A DNA stretch of 23,741 nucleotides from Saccoglossus kowalevskii (GCF_000003605.2 NW_003146283.1:433873-457613); one strand, 5' to 3'; shown: positions 1 through 10,985, numbered from the stretch's first letter. Program-made: numbers and translations. Notes: generated from the letters alone by a model not told the origin.

Positions 1-629
1 TATCAGTGAAGCAGACAGGCATAAGGGTTTATCTAGGGAATTAACGATCCATAATATGCCAACAGTAAACAAGTTGTCAAATGTACATGATAAACTATGT
101 GAATTACTAGTTCTCTGTACTTTGATAACAGAGCTATTCCTTTCCCTGGCAATCATGAAACTTTTGAACTTCTGCGGTTGAAACATCTAGTGTTTTATGA
201 AAGCGAAATGCGGCTTGTTTTGATGCACAAAATTGGTGTAAATGTATTCACATTTTCAGTAAATTTCACTGAATTCAGTCTCATTTTTGAACCAAACAAA
301 CTAAATATGATACTAGTATTGCTATTAGTTTGAGATCACAAAATTTGAAATTTTTCGTCATTTGAACAGACTATAAATCAAACTATTGTGGACGTGAATG
401 GACTTCACTTGAGCGCTCAAATAGTTACGACAAAACAGACAAAAAAAACCTACTTCTTGTTTGTTTGGTTTTTGTAAAAGCAACATTTATTATAATGATT
501 GTCCTTCTAAACAATGACAAAATGCATAAACTTCAATGAATATATTGCTTAGCAGACTATCATCAGCAATACCTATGAATGCATTGATGCTGCAGTTTGG
601 CGTCTTCTACATCGATCTGATGCATATTG

Positions 630-813
630 TGTAGAATTGTATAGAAGAGATTCGGGTCGATAGAGATAACGGAGGCGAGATAATAGTGGCTTGAGGAAGT
701 AACGAGGTTTATTACACTCACATAAAACAGCATCTGACAAGTACAAGGACAACTTCTCTATTTATAGGGGAATGGTGCATTCTTGAATTTAGGCGGGAAG
801 AGGATATATTACA
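630..813 (-). mobile_element. Probable solo LTR of a retrotransposon
   Basis: Read on the minus strand, the segment starts TGTAATATATCC and ends CAATTCTACA, the usual TG...CA form. Between them lies a TATA box, CTATAAATAGAG (756-767). About 43 bases further on is an AATAAA polyadenylation signal (708-713). This order (short U3, TATA, short R with AATAAA, U5) is typical of the 150-200-bp LTRs of invertebrate Ty3/gypsy-like elements. No primer-binding site or gag-pol remains nearby, so it would be a solo LTR. I could not find a matching 5-bp target duplication, so the exact ends are uncertain. Confidence 0.5.
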
Positions 814-824
814 TGTTTGTAATA

Positions 825-1032
825 CTGTAAAATGACTAATTTTCACTGGGTTTAAATTTCACTGATTTACCATTTCAGGCATATTCAGTGGGTTTTAAAT
901 TCACGGTTTCGTCATTTAGATAATGTGTTCTATGCTAAATTTTACATATTCACTGTGTTTTAATTTAGCGCATTTTTCCAGTCAGCGAAATAAGCTAAAT
1001 TAAAACCCAGTGAATAATTACCCCCTTTACAG
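825..1032. mobile_element. Small TA-flanked inverted-repeat element (MITE)
   Basis: The ends are inverted copies: CTGTAAA, a five-base variable gap, TAATT, then TTCACTGGGTTT on one side, and the reverse complement on the other. Each end is flanked by TA (823-824 and 1033-1034). A TA duplication with a short non-coding body is the pattern of a Tc1/mariner-derived MITE. The interior repeats CACTG...TTTAAATT phrases and has no ORF. A decayed relative lies at 3574-3694. Confidence 0.65.
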
Positions 1033-1179
1033 TAGGTCAATAAGAAAGGGATCTGATTGGCTAAAATATATATGTTGTGATAGGCTGAATCTTTCGTATG
1101 CAGAATCAAAAAGTTGCATTAAGCTCGAGTGCTTATAATGATTCCCGATACATATCGCGCTAGGTGTGCCGGGAGTTTG

Positions 1180-1193
1180 TTCGAAATTTCGAA
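1180..1193. repeat. Perfect 14-bp palindrome
   Basis: TTCGAAATTTCGAA reads the same on both strands. It is followed by a related GAACGTTTCGAAG. It lies about 110 bases downstream of a CCAAT-like and TATA-like pair (GATTGGCTAAAATATATATG, 1056-1075). The segment could be a cryptic promoter, but no coding exon follows, so the function is unknown. Confidence 0.4.
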
Positions 1194-1857
1194 CGTTTCG
1201 AAGTCAATTGTCGATTGCCACGTATTTTACGGATATATTAAGGTAATTTTGTTGTAAACGACTCCTATTGAGCCCTGCTTAGGTTTTAATTTTATCAAAT
1301 TGGATAGATAGCGGAATACAGCAGTGATTGTATGCCACAACAACAAATATAAATTATACACAAAAAGTCAAGTAGACAAACCATGGATACACATGCACCA
1401 CCAATGAATGGAGATTAAAAACTGTGTCACCTGACTTTAGGTCACACTGTGCCTCACACATCCTTTCAATAAATATTCTCCTGTTGTGTATTTCTGTCAT
1501 GCGAGTACAAGGCCACACACTACTAGCAATCAGATCATCCATAGCATTTATCTCTAAATGCACTTGTGGAATGTGTTTGGTTTTACAACTTTAAATTGCT
1601 AACAGTATGTGATTGTAATGGAATGGTAACGCAACATTATGTGCTAAATCTTTCACGACTTTTTATTCACTAGTGTTATATTTTGATGAATTTATGTGTT
1701 TGTGTTTGGTGTTGTATTTTCAGTCAATTTTATTGCATGTTAAATTTTATTGCAAGTTAAACTTGTAACTTACGTTAAAACAAAATAATCAGGCCCGTGG
1801 ATTATCCCAGAGCATCTACATATGTATGCACCAAATTTTCAAATTTGTATTCCATCA

Positions 1858-1871
1858 CCCCCCCCCCCCCC
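1858..1871 (+). repeat. Poly-C run (14 C)
   Basis: An uninterrupted run of 14 cytosines lies in AT-rich DNA. Length polymorphism or sequencing error is likely here. Confidence 0.95.
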
Positions 1872-2823
1872 ATCCAAAAATTAACATGTAGGGGAACCTT
1901 GTCATATATTTATGGTTTGTGAAGTATGTACAGAGATTGAGCTGGATATCCATATTTAGCAAGGGCGATTTGCCAGGGATGGTTTAACAAACATATATCT
2001 TAAGAATTTACCCTAGCGGCCTTTGTAGTCACACAATTTCTGCAAATTGGAGTTGTGATATGCAACGATAACACACAGATACCATGCAGTATAAAATATG
2101 TGAGAAATGACATCAATGACCCAGAAAACATTCACAACAAGTGGTGGACACAGGATGTATGTAAGACATGTATATATCTATTATTCTCAATTTTAAATTG
2201 TACAATTTTGTTACATATCGGATATCAACGGTACATGTACTTTACCCTTTATTACTCACTGATTGGAAGTTAAAACTGAATAACAATGAGCCTTTTCTCA
2301 GAATCGGGCAAATGTGTCAACCCTTTGAGTACCAAAATGTTGCGAAAATTTCAAACTTTGGGTTCAGAAACTAGAAGCAATGTCACATTTTGTCTGTCTG
2401 GTCAAAAATTGAGATTGAATTATCTTTTTTTTATGTAGGACATCCAATTGCATACGAACTATATAATAGAATTTCAGGAAATGAAACTGTTGATTGACAG
2501 GCTATAAATAAATTCCATTACAAGCAGGATATGTCCATTTTATATTCTATCTCATTGCAAGATTTCAGAACACTACAGAAGTAGAAAATATTAACTAAAA
2601 TCAATGTATTATCATGGAGTGTGATCTCCACCACACTGAGCCTGGAAAAAACCAACACCATACGAAAAATTTAAATTATCTTTGGCAATATGACTTTTCT
2701 CTCGTGAACCTCCACCTGAGGAATATACATCACCATACTAAGGACTAAATGTACACAACACTAGGGAATAAATAACCATCAGACTAAATCTTCAAACTAA
2801 TTAAGAACTAAAATCTCCACCAC

Positions 2824-3530
2824 ACTAAGGGGTTGTTAACATTATACTAAGGAGTACATCTGCAACTTGATAAGGAGTAAATCTCCACCACGCTGAGGAG
2901 TAATATCTCTACCGCACTGAGGAGTAATATCTCCACCGCGCTGAGGAGTAATATTTCCACCGTGCTGAGGAGTAATATTTCCACCGTGCTGAGGAGTAAT
3001 ATTTCCACCGTGCCGAGGAGTAAAATCTCTACCACACTGAGGAGTAATATCTCTACCACACTGAGGAGTAATATCTCCACCACACTGAGGAGTAATATCT
3101 CCACTACACTGATGAGTAATATCTCCACTATACTGAGGAGTAATATCTCCACTATACTGAGGAGTAATATCTCCGGCACGCCAAGGAGTAATATCTCCAC
3201 TATACTGAGGAGTAATATCTCCACTATACTGAGGAGTAATATCTCCACTACACTGAGGAGTAATATCTCCACCACACTGAGGAGTAATATCTCCACCACA
3301 CTGAGGAGTAATATCTCCACCACACTGAGGAGTAATATCTCCACCACACTGAGGAGTAATATTTCCACCACACTGAGGAGTAATATCTCTACCACATTGA
3401 GGAGTAATATTTCTACCGCGCTGAAAAGTAAAATGTCCACCACGCTGAGAAGTATAATGACCACCACGCTGAGAAGTATAATGTCCACCGCACTGAGGAG
3501 TAAAATGTCCACCTCGCTGAGGAGTAAAAA
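2824..3530. repeat. 24-bp minisatellite array, about 29 units
   Basis: The core unit is CTGAGGAGTAATATCTCCAC plus CACA, 24 bp, repeated without gaps and with local variants (CCGCG, CCGTG, CTATA, CTACA) clustered in neighbouring units. Clustering suggests unequal exchange or slippage. Each unit contains GGAG-N6-CTCC, a small inverted repeat. Because 24 is a multiple of three and the unit lacks stops in one frame on each strand, the array gives long open frames both ways (2962-3609 plus, 2847-3542 minus). These translate to monotonous eight-residue repeats (TLRSNIST and VVEILLLS) and are almost surely not genes. Confidence 0.95.
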
Positions 3531-3573
3531 ACCAACATACATGTACTATTTATGTTCACTAACATTTAAATTA

Positions 3574-3694
3574 CTGCATACTCACTGGATTTTCATTTTA
3601 AGTTCATGAAATTCTAGGTGAACAATGAGTTCCCTTCAGCAAATTATACTTATCAGCAAAAATGAAATCTAGTGAATAATTAATGCCTGCACAG
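3574..3694. mobile_element. Decayed TA-flanked inverted-repeat element
   Basis: This is a shorter, diverged relative of the element at 825-1032. The left end (CTGCATACTCACTGGATTTT) and right end (inverted AAATC...AGTGAATAATTAATG...CACAG) pair imperfectly. TA flanks both ends (3572-3573, 3695-3696). It abuts the minisatellite array. No coding capacity is seen. Confidence 0.5.
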
Positions 3695-4040
3695 TAGCAC
3701 AGAAAATCACCATAATACTAAGTAAATCTTCACCAAACTGAAGTGGAATACTATACTAAGGAGTAAATCTTCACCAAACTAATAAGTGAATAACCAACAT
3801 AGTATGGAGCAATTCCGCCTACACAGATATTTTCTCTCAGAAGGTATGTGTGATGAACCCTGAAAACAATGAGGTTTATAGATCTCCTGACCTTTAAACA
3901 GTGAGTAACAGTACACCTATTGGCAATTGACAACATGGCTAGCAATAAAGCAAGATATCCCTGCATTTGTAGCTGCATAAATACCACAGTACCCAAGCAA
4001 CGTACTGCTTGTTTAACCAACCATTAATCCTGTCAAGCAT

Positions 4041-4466
4041 CACTTTTCCAAATTCTTTAGTAAGTTAGTAACGTGAATGTGAGAACACATAATAAATGTG
4101 TTGTTCTACATGTGCATTTAGGATGGAGGAGACTTTAACCAGCTTTAGACTATGCACTGTTATGTTAGTATGATGGCTTGCAATTTATTAGTCATGGTAA
4201 ATTAGTTTATAGGCAGAGAAAATTTTTACATACATGTACAAGACATGATTCATTTTTCTAAATTCTTTAGTACCGGTAAGTTAGTAACGTCAATGTGAGA
4301 AGACATAATAAATGTGTTGTTCTACATGTGTATTTAGAAAGGATGAGACTTTAGCCAGCTTTAGACTATGTACTGTTATGTTAGTATGATGGCTTGCAAT
4401 TTATTAGTCATGGTAAATTAGTTTATAGGCAGAGAAATTTTTTACATACATGTACAAGACATGATT
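4041..4466. repeat. Tandem duplication, two units of 210 and 216 bp
   Basis: Units 4041-4250 and 4251-4466 are nearly identical, from CA(C/T)TTTTC through AGACATGATT. The second unit has a 6-bp insertion (TACCGG-like, in AGTACCGGTAAG) and scattered substitutions. Identity is above 90 percent by eye, so the duplication is fairly recent. No exon is recognised in either unit. Confidence 0.9.
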
Positions 4467-5833
4467 TCTAATTTTAATAATCTGATTTCAGTATGACCAA
4501 TGCCAGAAAACAAGCATTTTGAATTGCATATTCCGTGTGTGTGAAAGACCATAAAGAGATTATATAATTCATACAAAATAGCAGTCAACCATTTTGAATC
4601 AAATCAAGGAAAGAAATGACATGCATCAAAGACCTATTACATTGAATAGACATACAAAGTTTGAACAAAATATTCCCATGCGTGACTGAGATTCGGTTCA
4701 GGAATGTCATAATGTTTCATTTTGGTCAATTTTTAGCGCTAAAATGGCTGACTACATAAGCACACATTTGTATGTACTGTATGATATGAACGTCTCAAAA
4801 GCTATGCTAAATATTGAAAATAAATTTTGCATATTAAAAATTTACCACCTCTGTTTATGTTTTCAATATTTTTTTTATTTTCAATCGTTTCACTACAATT
4901 CAGTAAATCAGTGTCACAGCCTCTGAAAAGGTTGAGCCAACTGGAACACTTGCATATTGTGAGCATTTGAATCATGCATAGTGTGAGAGTTCACTAAATC
5001 ATGCATCATTTAAATATTGTTGTTGTTTATACTTGTTTTACATGTTGCATATGTCACAAGGGTCATGTCAGACCTCTCGGTACATAATTTGGACAGAAAA
5101 TCATACATCCATAGACATTTTTGTATTTTCTTTTATTTTCTAAAAAAATCCGACTGCATGGCTTGAAAACTTGAGATTTTCACCAGCCCAACTGAATAGT
5201 TACCCGTAAACCCTGGGCAACTATAAAGAATCAGTTAGTAGTGAGATGAGAAAAGAAATGATGTGTGGTAGTACAAAAAAGTAATTTAGAAAATGGATTT
5301 GAATGTTTATATTTTGGGTATTACCATTATGTAATGTAAATTATGCATTGATTTCCAGACAGTTAGCTTTAATATGCAACATGACAACGATGATTCCCTT
5401 GCTGAATACAACAAATTACAGTGTCATATAATGATTGTTGTGTACTCACTATTTTCAAGACTGTTCAGAGATGGGGGTTGATGATAAATGATAAAACTAC
5501 AATGTTTTTAATCAGACCATACACCATAAGATCATGATGCAATTGCCTTTCAATTTATTTTATTCAATTGTATAAATTTGTATATAATAAATGGCAAAGT
5601 TATCCAAATAAAATGTATGTACTGACACAGTATGAAATGTCAGGACACAGTCGATGGTATGTGTCATACCAACCATAAATGAACGCATTTAGCCAAACAA
5701 AGCACTCATAAAAATGGTTTGATTGGAAAGGTTATCCAATTGCAGTACATGCTCCAAGCATTGTATGCTGGATCATTAAAATATTAATAATTCTAACCAG
5801 ACACACCTCTGTATGTAAGTGTATGTGCTACTA
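4467..5833. other. No gene seen; AT-rich non-coding stretch
   Basis: I see no exon with good borders on either strand, no RNA gene and no clear repeat. A 60-codon plus-strand frame (4744-4926) has no recognisable features and is expected by chance at this base composition. Confidence 0.45.
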
Positions 5834-6161
5834 ATCCTCGGGGGCGGACATCCGGGCATTTTCACCGTCTGGCAACCCGCGGCAGTGAAAACAAAGGCCC
5901 AAAACTCGCAGAAAACGGTACTTTGGGATGATTGTTGAGATTCCTCTGAACAGTGTAACAAGATTAGCCCTACGTGTGTAACATATATAAATTTGGTTGT
6001 TCGGGATTACTTCAAAGTTGAGTTTGTATTGTTTTCTCGAATTTTCACCAGCTCGACCGGCGTTCCACAGCAGCGCGCACAGAGCCCATAGAAATGCATG
6101 TACAGTGGTGCGCGCCGTAGCAACGTAGAACGTCTTGTGACGTAGCTCCGCCCCCGAGGAT
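5834..6161. mobile_element. CpG-rich 328-bp inverted-repeat element (MITE)
   Basis: The ends are a perfect 14-bp inverted repeat: ATCCTCGGGGGCGG at 5834-5847 and its complement at 6148-6161. The outer parts are much richer in G+C and CpG than the surroundings (GCGCGCAC, GGTGCGCGCCG, GACGTAGC), while the centre is AT-rich. No intact ORF is present. A 61-codon minus frame overlapping the left half is a by-product. No unambiguous target duplication is visible. The structure suggests a non-autonomous DNA transposon. Confidence 0.65.
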
Positions 6162-6951
6162 AGAGCCAGTATCTATTTAAAGCTCACATTAACAGCACAC
6201 ATAAAATACCACACACCAGTATTTTGAATTAAAAAGTCTGACATTACCTGTCGATTGACACTTTTAATTATAGTAAAAATGTTATTTGACAGCTACTGGA
6301 AGGAAGCCTTATAGCCTGACTGATGACAGTTGACTGATAAATTGATTCAGAATAAAAAGTAGTTGTCTGGTACCAGTTAATAATAGTTCTTTGTACGTGT
6401 ATTGAAAACTAAACTATAAGTGTATGACTCATCTGTCTGTTCAATGATCAAAATAATCAATAGACCATGAACCAACATGTGTAAATGTAACAGTAAATGG
6501 AAGGACCCTTGCCATCCAGTCTTCTACTGCCAGTAAATAAATAATTTTAACTCGCTCATACAGCTGTTACTGAATTATATGATATACATATTTAAACTGC
6601 ACAGGATTATTAAGCACCAAGGATTGTAGCTAAAGTGTACTGTATAACACAATGTCAGAAATGGATGATGTGTAGAAATGCATACAAATCAAATTCAAAT
6701 CTGGTTAAAGCATAGACCTTACTAAGGTCTATGGTTAAAGGTACATGTAGAGGCTCTGTTCATGTTTAATTTCTATAACTTGTGTAGATCGTCTTTGACT
6801 GCATGTGTTGGAATTTGTTGACCAATTACAATGCAACTTACTACAAAGTAACCGCAACAAAAGTTCTGATTGATTACCCAGTAAATAAACAAACCATTCC
6901 ACACTTGGCTAGATGGTTCTGCACAATACAATTTGGAACAGAGGCATTGAT
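6162..6951. other. No gene seen between two transposon remnants
   Basis: This is AT-rich sequence without supported exons, apart from the palindrome at 6711-6733. A 134-codon plus frame begins at 6803, but most of its length runs through the transposon at 6954-7133, so I do not count it as a gene. Confidence 0.45.
6711..6733. repeat. Perfect 11-bp-arm palindrome
   Basis: CATAGACCTTA, a single C, then TAAGGTCTATG. The flanking GGTTAAAG words are direct repeats on both sides. It could form a hairpin. The role is unknown. Confidence 0.8.
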
Positions 6952-6953
6952 TA

Positions 6954-7133
6954 CTGTAAAATCTGTATTAGAAACCGCGGCTTCTATTAAAATGGTACAA
7001 TGCAGTAGAGGGGATGCGGCTTCTATTAGAGCACCTAAACATATGAGAAATGATGAATTTTTCGTTCTCAATTATTCAAAAAGGATGGGTGCGACTTCTA
7101 TTAGGGATGCGGCTTCTAATACAGATTTTACGG
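6954..7133. mobile_element. TA-flanked inverted-repeat element, intact copy
   Basis: The left end CTGTAAAATCTGTATTAGAA and the right end TTCTAATACAGATTTTACGG are inverted copies with one mismatch. The pairing continues into CCGC/GCGG. TA flanks both ends (6952-6953, 7134-7135), as expected for a Tc1/mariner-type insertion. The interior repeats GCGGCTTCTATTAGAG-like phrases several times. No transposase is encoded. Confidence 0.75.
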
Positions 7134-7135
7134 TA

Positions 7136-7810
7136 GTTGCCAATTATTACTCTTCAAATGCAAGTATGCATGTTATATCGGAAAGAGTTTTGTACCAAGA
7201 CCACTAAACCTAATTCTAACCCCCACCCAAGCCCCCCTAATTTAAATGTATGCTCTTCAAGATAACTACAGGTGTTTATAAGAGGGGTATATAAAATTAA
7301 ATTGGGGAGAACTGAATTGTACAGGTAGAGTTAGCGTTAGAGGTGAGAACTTTTTATGTGATGTTATTGAGCCCCAAAAAATGCTGGCCAGCAAAATCAG
7401 TCTGTGTAGTCTTTGTGCTTCCCACAAGTCACAAGCAAGTGTTATTTTGTCCGCCAAAAAGGCAGACAATTCAAATTTTTCTATAAGGGCATTTTTACAG
7501 TAGTGACTTTCAATTTTCTCATTTCCAGCATCACTTGTGACCTAGTTACAGAGCTGGAATTATTGATTTTGACCAATGAAGATTCACAAACAGGTTTACA
7601 TAATCAGACTGAGATAGCAAATGAGCCAACTTTGTTCTTAATAAACACATGACAAATATCTACAGGGATCATATGGAAAACAAATTCATGGCACATAAAA
7701 GCATTACACTTACATTATACTTTTAAATTTGATTCCCGAATTTCAGTTGTTACTATTTTAGCTGAGGACTTCTTGTTGAAATGGCAACTACCAACATCGG
7801 ATATTTATAA
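7136..7810. other. No gene seen between element copies
   Basis: Short frames on both strands (for example 7413-7652 plus) have no recognisable motif or splice borders. The segment separates two related transposon copies and is otherwise featureless. Confidence 0.4.
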
Positions 7811-7934
7811 TTACTGTAAAATCTGTATTAGAAACCGCGGGTTCTATTAAAATGGTACAATGCAACAGAGGGGATGCGGCTTCTATTAGAGCATCTACAC
7901 ATATGAGAAATGATGAATTTTTGGTTCCCAATTC
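7811..7934. mobile_element. Partial second copy of the 6954-7133 element
   Basis: About 120 bases match the first copy with only a few differences (for example CCGCGGGTTC for CCGCGGCTTC, and CAACAG for CAGTAG). The right terminal repeat is absent, so the copy is truncated. Shorter pieces with the same CTTNTATTGG...AACAGAGCAAATA phrase occur at about 10168-10205 and 12448-12491. Confidence 0.75.
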
Positions 7935-9211
7935 CACATTTTTTGTGTAAAACTGTAAATTTAACAGGAAACCTTAAGATCTTTTGTCATATACAGTGCT
8001 GACAATCCAAAACAGAGCACTATGCCATCATATTATCAAAAGTTAACCACGCTCCTCAACATCAATACATGTATCAAAACGTCTCAAGCAAATCAAACTA
8101 TCACCAGCCATGAATTTAATTCCAAAACCTAAAGAAAAAATGCCAACAATTCTGACAAATTCCATATAAATTAAGTTCTGAATTGGGAGTAAATTGTTTA
8201 ATGACCCTGTATACTATAGGAGGTTTTTGCAGTACACATAGTAGCATCAACATGTGGCACCAATGGATATGGGTATGGTAGACTCTTCCGGTGACTGGGA
8301 AATTCTTTACACACAAAGGTACCGTTTGATGAAACCATAGTGTCTGCACACACAATAACCCTTCACCAGACATTAATGGCTAATTAAATTCAGGTCCGGC
8401 TACAGGAAATGATGTTACTTTCACTATCAATGGCCAAGAAAAATTACAAATCTTAAATAATTGAGAATTTAAAAACACTGAAGTGAATTCATGGAATGAG
8501 GGCAAAAATATTTTTTTTTATAGAAATTTCATTAAATATTCATATCAACTCCAATACATTTTGCAATTTCAACTGAATAGACAGGATTTGACATTGCTTA
8601 CAAGTTTTAGGAAAAAGATTTGCCAGTTTGGGTTAAATACAACAAGTAGTTGTCACATAGTCTATTTACAAATGGTAAATAAATAATTACAGTTAAATTA
8701 ATTGTACTTTACACATGATGTATACATCATAAGGACAATGTGACTCGAAAAGTATTGATGTCAATCAAACAAAACTATTTTTAAACCAATAATCATCTTC
8801 AGACCTGCAAAAATTCTTCATATAAAGCATGTGATTTAACGAGTCAAGGTCACTTTAATTTCCTGTTATGTCTTGGAATGTTTGAAGTTATTACAAAACT
8901 TACAAATAAATTTGAGAAATTATTTGTTGTTTAAAGCAAAATACAACACAATTGTATCTAAATACTGCTGTCTGTTTACTGTAAAAATTTTGTTCATATT
9001 CATCTACAATGCCATAGAGAATCCAGGACTATAGAACAGAGAAAATTGGGAGGTCTGACCAAGCTACCAATTGATACATGTACTTGTACAAGTGAATAAA
9101 TAATCTATCTATTTTCTGTTTGCCAACATACATGTGTACTGTTTAAACAGTTTTAATTATGCGAATGATTAATTCTCGCAAGTCAAAATCAAGAAATTTT
9201 GCTGCAGTGTA
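7935..9211. other. No supported gene; AT-rich stretch
   Basis: An 85-codon minus frame (8116-8373) and a possible small plus-strand exon near 8248-8320 were considered and not accepted. No repeats stand out. Confidence 0.4.
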
Positions 9212-9409
9212 AATAGGTGATTTTCCGTACAATTGCGAGATCTTGCGAGATGCACGAAAGACGCGCGTCGAACGTCTGCCGCAAAAATCGAACAATTTGA
9301 TTTTGAACTTCTTAATTTCGTAGCTCACATCGTTAGACCGTTAGAGGAATATTGCTTCCAAATACCCTTACTTAATCGAAATTGCCTATCATCAAATGTG
9401 GACAGCACA
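9212..9409. mobile_element. Partial copy of the 10615-10985 element
   Basis: It starts AATAGGTGATTTTCCGTACA and matches the left half of the element at 10615 through GACAGCACATT, with scattered substitutions and small indels. It then departs from it, and the right terminal repeat is missing. Short open frames here are inherited from the element and are not genes. Confidence 0.75.
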
Positions 9410-10614
9410 TTCAATTTTTGGGGTTCTATGAGCGTCTGTGACTTTTACAAAACTTTAACTTCACGAATGCCAATAAAATCATCAAATACAGTAGTTCATT
9501 GTTCAAGTTGGACTACTATAAGTTTTCAAATATCGTAGCCCAGTGTCTGTGCATCTTTGATTACTGTTATTTTGAGCTGAATGTATTGATGCACCTGTGA
9601 GATTTCAGTGTAATTAACTTTCTTCTATGCAGTGTTCCATGAGGCATTACGGCAATCAAAAAGTCTTTAAATAAGCAATAAGTGAGGTTAAAGAACTTTA
9701 AAAACATTGCTAGTTAATCTTTTAAGTCCGCAACTCATAAAATGGACTCAATTGTGCTAGACACTAAAGAAATCAAAAAAGAAGTCCTAACTTCAATCTC
9801 ATTCAAAATCTACATGAAGATAGACTGCTCTGTCCTGATGGAATTGATCACATGAATTCTTATGTAAGCTTGCCAACACATATACGAGACACTAATGCAC
9901 CAATAATTAAAAATGTATTCATTATTAAAATGTACAATTCGATTTCCGACAAGGAGTTTCATTTTTCCAGTCTACAAAAAAATATTTGCAAAATAAAACT
10001 CCCACGCTATTTTTGGTAGTCGCCATGATTAGCAAACATGACTGGAAAGGTTAAACAAAGCACTAGTCTGCTGAGGTAAGATGTAAGAACTAAGATTAAA
10101 TACTAAACGCCCGATAAACAATTTCCTGCGAGCGTCATGAAATCACAAAAACTAAACAAATGTGTGTGCTTTTATTGGAGATAGGTTTCTAACAGAGCAA
10201 ATAATGTATAAATACTACTAATAACTACTTGTATGTTCATATCTAATTTGTAATGATTATTATTATTATTATTATTATACATCTGTCACCGTAACGCCAT
10301 ACGTTACAGTGTGCTGAAATTTTGTGGTACTAGTATTTTACAGGGTATTTTCATCCTACCATATTGGGAAATGCAAATTCAAAATATGGAACGATTATGC
10401 TTGATTATGCGCCCTCTAATAATAAAAACAAACATGGCTGCCACCAGGGTTTGACCGGAAAAGATGTATAATAATAAGATTATTACGAGAATACCTCAAA
10501 GCATGCACTCAGACAGTATGCGCTCAGAGAGTAAGCTACACGTCAGTCAATACATTACAAAGGTAATGTATCAAATATTTGAAAACACTTAACACCAAAT
10601 TTAATATTCCCTTT
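9410..10614. other. No gene seen; contains one microsatellite
   Basis: Non-coding, AT-rich. It contains the ATT microsatellite listed separately, and a CGCCCTCTAATAAT...ACATGGCTGCC phrase near 10409-10443. That phrase resembles common dispersed repeat ends and short YY1-like words, without an exon behind it. Confidence 0.4.
10256..10279 (+). repeat. (ATT)8 microsatellite
   Basis: Eight uninterrupted ATT units. Confidence 0.95.
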
Positions 10615-10985
10615 AATAGGTGATTTTCTGTACAATTGCGAGATCTCGCGAGATGCATGAAAGACGTGCGCCGAACGTCTGCCGTAAAAATCGAACGATT
10701 GATTTTTAACACAAATTTCTTTATTTCGTAGCTCACATCGACCGGCCGATCTTCGACAGAGGAATATTGCTTCCGAATAGCCCCCACTTAATCGAAATTG
10801 CCTATCATCAAATGTGTACAGCACATTAATTAAGGATGGAAATGTCCCCCAAAATACTTTCGCGTTTGTCGAATCCCACGCGATGATGCCACTACAACAC
10901 ACGCTATGACCTTTGTTTGTCCTGTTTTTACGTTCGATTTCACGCATAACGCGTGATTCTCGCAGTGAACGGAAAATGGTCTATT
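10615..10985. mobile_element. 371-bp inverted-repeat element
   Basis: The left end reads AATAG....TTTTCTGTACAATTGCGAGA and the right end is an imperfect inverted copy (AATAG....TTTTCCGTTCACTGCGAGA on the minus strand). The interior is CpG-rich (CTCGCGAGATGC, GACGTGCGCCGAACG, TCACGCATAACGCGTGA). Two overlapping minus frames of 83 and 130 codons lie within it. They show no transposase motif, and the matching segment of the partial copy at 9212-9409 keeps only an unrelated short frame, so they are unlikely to be functional. A clear target duplication is not visible. Confidence 0.7.

Larger units (their letters stand above)
1035..2823. other. No gene seen; AT-rich non-coding stretch
   Basis: Apart from the palindrome and poly-C run listed separately, I see no supported exon. 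Short open frames on either strand (for example 1354-1563 minus) lack convincing borders and similarity. Isolated single units of the downstream 24-bp minisatellite occur around 2617-2640 and 2805-2830, which suggests the array was once wider. The interval is probably NRBP1 intron 1 or intergenic DNA. Confidence 0.5.

Noticed and set aside
1354-1563. 69-codon minus frame
   Set aside because: It does not match NRBP or any family I know. The possible donor (AAGTCAG|GTGACA) has no convincing acceptor partner.
2847-3609. Long open frames on both strands (231 codons minus, 215 codons plus)
   Set aside because: They are produced by the 24-bp minisatellite, whose period is a multiple of three. The translations are eight-residue monotone repeats with no start context or splice support.
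6803-7207. 134-codon plus-strand frame
   Set aside because: Most of it lies over a TA-flanked inverted-repeat element whose partial copy does not keep the frame.
8248-8320. Possible small plus-strand exon ending CAAAG|GTACCG, including MVDSSGDWEILYTQ
   Set aside because: The upstream acceptor is weak, no partner exon with a matching phase was found, and no family is recognised.
10536-10947. Overlapping minus frames of 83 and 130 codons
   Set aside because: They lie within an inverted-repeat element, lack transposase motifs, and are not matched by a comparable frame in the partial copy at 9212-9409.
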